A stretch of 64,000 bases of DNA from assembly GCF_009664085.1 (NCBI RefSeq), contig NZ_CP039268.1:1597501-1661500 (forward strand), given 5' to 3'. This stretch comes from Thermochromatium tepidum ATCC 43061. Its GTDB lineage: Bacteria; Pseudomonadota; Gammaproteobacteria; Chromatiales; Chromatiaceae. Shown one piece after another: positions 61,521-64,000 of this stretch. Within the stretch, counting starts at the first letter, position 1; the number at the start of each line of letters is the position of its first letter. The position numbers and the translations under genes were made by a program. Below the pieces are notes generated by a model. That model was not told the DNA's origin and did not search any database. It saw nothing but the letters and a program-made list of their open reading frames with translations.

Positions 61521-62396
61521 TCAGACGGCTGGCAAGGTACCCTTTGTCCCCTTGCGCACCACCTTGCGCGCGTCGCGTCCCTTGACCACAGTTCCATCGG
61601 CCTCGATCCAGACGATGGCGCCGGTCGGACAGCGCTCGATCGCGACCTTGGACGCAAGGTCATTTTTGGAATAGTCGATCACCGCGAGGTTGTCCTGGAT
61701 CCGGATCAGGCCCTCGGGCGAATCCTGGGCGCAGCGCCCGCAGGCGGTACAGGCGACCTCGCAGTCCTGCTCGGTCTGGGCGCCGGACTCTAGGTTTTTG
61801 CAGGCCACCCACAGCCGGTGGCTCACCGGATGCAGCTCGAACAGACCCTTGGGGCAGATGGTGACGCACTCGCCGCAGGCGGTGCAGCGGTCTTCGATCA
61901 CGACCGGGATGCCCTGGTGGTTCATGTAGATGGCGCCAAAGTCGCACACCAGCGCGCAGTCGCCAAAACCCAGACAACCCCAGGCACAGCCGCGTCCGCC
62001 GCCCGAGACCAGCGCCGCGGCACGACAGGACGGCAGTCCGCTGTAGTTGGCGCGCAGAGAGGCGACGTTGCCGCCACCTGCGCAGGCCAGACGCGCCACC
62101 CAGCGCTCGCGCGTGCTCAACTCGACGCCCAGGAAGTCGGCGATGACCTGATTCATCGACTTGGCATTGACGGTGCAGCGTGCCGGGTCGATCTCGCCTC
62201 GCACCAACTTTTCAGCAAAGGGACGACAGCCGGCCTCGCCACAGGCACCGCAGTTGGCCTTGGGCAGCAGATCCTCGACCTGATCGATGCGCGGATCCTC
62301 AAACACATAAAGCCGTCGATTGGCGACGACGAGCATCAGGGCGAGCAACAGGCCGAGCGTGGTCATGAAACCCACGGCGGTTAGGATGGTTGCCAT
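61521..62396 (-). CDS. rnfB: Rnf electron transport complex subunit B
   Basis: Ferredoxin-accepting subunit, 291 residues. One N-terminal membrane helix is followed by a [4Fe-4S] motif CGACGEAGCRPFAE with a later Cys (PARC). Then come ferredoxin-like clusters, including CAWGCLGFGDCALVC, CTACGECVTICP and CTACGRCAQDSP with extra cysteines. It is the first gene of the operon, 139 nt before nifJ. It would carry electrons between RnfC or the membrane subunits and soluble ferredoxin, or the ferredoxin-like tail of NifJ. Confidence 0.93.
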   Translation of the reverse strand: MATILTAVGFMTTLGLLLALMLVVANRRLYVFEDPRIDQVEDLLPKANCGACGEAGCRPFAEKLVRGEIDPARCTVNAKSMNQVIADFLGVELSTRERWVARLACAGGGNVASLRANYSGLPSCRAAALVSGGGRGCAWGCLGFGDCALVCDFGAIYMNHQGIPVVIEDRCTACGECVTICPKGLFELHPVSHRLWVACKNLESGAQTEQDCEVACTACGRCAQDSPEGLIRIQDNLAVIDYSKNDLASKVAIERCPTGAIVWIEADGTVVKGRDARKVVRKGTKGTLPAV

Positions 62397-62876
62397 AGAC
62401 AGCTCGATCTGGTGGAGACACTCAGGGGCGCGACACCGCGGAGGGCAGCGCTTCCCCGGTTCGGGCGGCAGGGGTCTGGGGTCAGGCCCTGTGCCCCCAA
62501 GGGGGCGCGCTCAGACCGCCAGCCTGAAGTGCGGAGAGTTTAAGTGGTCAAGGTTTATTGAATTTACAAATTATGTAAATCGTTAGTATTGCAAAATATT
62601 GCAGGTGAAGGCGGTGATTCATCACAGGACGGGACGCCGGAGGCGGATGGGTGGTGGGGGCGGAACAGGCTAGAACCCTGGACTTGATTCAGCTTGCCTC
62701 GTCGCGGTCCAGGCCCGAACGGGCGGGCGCATCCAAGGCATTAAGCCCTGATTCGCGCCGTGGTCCCCTGCCCCGGACGGGAAGCCCCGATGTAATCAGC
62801 GCTTCCCTTGCCTGGGGTAAGGCCGAATACTGTAATTTATGTGTAAACACCCTCATTTAAGCGGGAAAGGCGAAAA
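62397..62876. other. Intergenic region upstream of rnfB and the methyltransferase
   Basis: 480 nt between divergent genes. Positions 62540-62605 are unusually A/T-rich for this DNA and probably hold the rnf promoter. A palindrome lies at 62562-62580. The rest (62606-62830) is GC-rich without a supported gene. A short A/T-rich patch at 62830-62860 precedes the methyltransferase. Confidence 0.5.
62562..62580. promoter_or_regulatory. Inverted repeat upstream of the rnf operon
   Basis: Perfect 7-bp arms ATTTACA and TGTAAAT with a 5-nt A/T spacer, about 165 nt upstream of rnfB. It could be an operator for the rnf-nifJ operon or simply promoter A/T content. The regulator is unknown. Confidence 0.4.
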
Positions 62877-64000
62877 ATGGCACGCCGCAAGAAAAGCGAC
62901 ACCCCAACCACCGACACAGACCTTGCCGTCGCAGACTACCGCTTCGACGCCAAGCGCAAGAACAATCCCCCCGCCGGTCTGGCAGCCCAGGGCAAGGTCC
63001 AGCAAGCCCCTCGCATTCGCTACGAATACAACCCCCACCTGCCGCCGGTGCTGCGTTTCGACGCCAGCGGCAAGGCGGATGCCCTGCCGGAACTGCTGCA
63101 AGCCGCGCGGCAGCGCCCCCTCAACGCTGAAGAGGTGGCGCAACTGGCGGCAGCCCTCAAACGCTTCGAGCCCTGGCTGGAGTGGGCGGGCAAGCGGGAG
63201 GCGAAGGGCTTTGCGGTGGAGCCGGTGGCGCTGCACATCCACGAGCGCATTTCCACCCAAGCCATCTTGAGGGTGGCGTCCCGCCAGGACGTGCAACGGG
63301 ACCTGTTCGCCGACCCCCAGCAGGACTACCGGGAGGCGGTGCAGTTCTATCAGCACGAGGTGGACTGGGCGAACCGCATGATCCTGGGCGATAGCCTGCA
63401 AGTCATGACGTCCCTCGCCCGGCGGGAAGACCTGGCGGGCAAGGTGCAGATGATCTACATCGACCCGCCCTACGGCATCAAGTTTGCCTCCAACTTCCAG
63501 CCCGAGGTGGGCAAGCGGGATGTGAAGGACAAGGAGTCCGACCTCACGCGCGAGCCGGAAATGGTGAAGGCCTACCGCGACACCTGGACGCTGGGCGTGC
63601 ACTCGTATCTCGCCTACCTACGCGACCGGCTGATGGTGGCGAAGGAGCTGCTGGCCGACAGCGGCAGCATCTTCGTGCAGATCTCGGACGAGAACCTGCA
63701 TCGGGTGCGGATGGTGATGGATGAGGTGTTTGGGGCGGGGAATTTTGTGAGTCAAATCGCGTTTCGCACCACGGCGGCACGAGCGGGGGGGCTGCTGGAC
63801 AACATCTCCGACTATGCTCTCTGGTATGCAAAAGATAAGTCGCGAGCGAAGTACCGGCAATTATTCGTGCATCGGCCCCTTGAAACAGAGAGTAACTACG
63901 ACTGGATTGAGTCCGAGGGTGCGTGCCGCCAGTTGACTGAGGTGGAGCGTTGGACGCCGGAAGAGAAGCTACAGGGCAAGAAGTACGCTCTCGCTGACCT
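62877..64000 (+). CDS. Site-specific DNA-methyltransferase, type III Mod-like (3' end outside window)
   Basis: The N-terminal 374 residues are visible; the frame is open at the window end. It starts MARRKKSDTPTTDTDLAVAD, with AAGGCG 7 nt before the ATG. An AdoMet-related region, MILGDSLQVMTSL, is followed near residue 196 by the catalytic motif IDPPYG, typical of N6-adenine or N4-cytosine DNA methyltransferases of the type III Mod form. The later part (from about 63820) is less GC-rich than the rest and may be the start of the target-recognition region. A restriction helicase gene is expected downstream, outside the window. Confidence 0.85.
   Translation, partial: MARRKKSDTPTTDTDLAVADYRFDAKRKNNPPAGLAAQGKVQQAPRIRYEYNPHLPPVLRFDASGKADALPELLQAARQRPLNAEEVAQLAAALKRFEPWLEWAGKREAKGFAVEPVALHIHERISTQAILRVASRQDVQRDLFADPQQDYREAVQFYQHEVDWANRMILGDSLQVMTSLARREDLAGKVQMIYIDPPYGIKFASNFQPEVGKRDVKDKESDLTREPEMVKAYRDTWTLGVHSYLAYLRDRLMVAKELLADSGSIFVQISDENLHRVRMVMDEVFGAGNFVSQIAFRTTAARAGGLLDNISDYALWYAKDKSRAKYRQLFVHRPLETESNYDWIESEGACRQLTEVERWTPEEKLQGKKYALAD

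Overview
This window looks like chromosomal DNA of a purple sulfur bacterium (Gammaproteobacteria, Chromatiaceae-like, related to Allochromatium or Thiocystis). The base composition is GC-rich. The window carries bacteriochlorophyll genes (bchD, bchI and a BciB-type 8-vinyl reductase), a sulfur-relay cluster in the order known from Allochromatium (rhodanese, tusA, dsrE2), siroheme synthase, a DsrC paralogue and an Rnf complex. The organism call is inferred from gene content only; no rRNA gene is present.

Layout. 1-12.5 kb is the conserved transcription/translation block, read leftwards: tRNA-Tyr, tRNA-Gly, tRNA-Thr, tuf, tRNA-Trp, secE, nusG, rplK, rplA, rplJ, rplL, rpoB and a partial rpoC. 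It keeps an L10 leader and an rplL-rpoB attenuator. 12.7-19.3 kb holds ugd, a FadL-type porin, typA and a lone moxR. 19.4-25.4 kb is a sulfur region: cysG diverging from rhd-tusA-dsrE2, an acetolactate-synthase-like enzyme, a DsrC-like protein with an altered cysteine tail and an FmdB-like protein. 25.4-28.7 kb is a translationally coupled three-gene glycosyltransferase operon. Then come hemF, a penicillin-acylase-family protein, two PilZ paralogues, pilR and tRNA-Ala. 36.4-41.7 kb is the photosynthesis block bchI-bchD (leftwards) and bciB-ribF (rightwards). 41.8-50.8 kb is the minor pilin operon fimT-pilV-pilW-pilX-pilY1-pilE, interrupted by an IS200/IS605 element. 50.8-62.4 kb is a leftward operon rnfB-nifJ-rnfC-rnfD-rnfG-rnfE-rnfA, then a small membrane protein and a ferredoxin-NADP reductase. 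The right edge holds the start of a DNA methyltransferase, probably from a type III-like restriction system.

The most interesting signal is a pair of related IS200/IS605 copies. The full element (48701-50380, tnpA plus tnpB) sits exactly between pilY1 and the pilE start codon, and its end supplies a new ribosome binding site. A 261-bp internally deleted derivative (36039-36299) ends 2 nt from the 5' end of tRNA-Ala. It keeps both end hairpins, a perfect -10 hexamer and about 176 nt of the tnpB 3' end, so it looks like a promoter fused to an omega-RNA gene. The two copies share the flanking sequence CTTCAT on the transposon strand, which is ATGAAG on the other strand. This makes it a candidate target/TAM and suggests insertion at gene starts.

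Other notable points are a pyruvate:ferredoxin oxidoreductase with its own C-terminal ferredoxin-like domain inside the rnf operon, a 58-residue Cys-tailed membrane protein overlapping rnfA, three related small inverted-repeat elements ending in CTAG, and a collapsed IS481-family relic.
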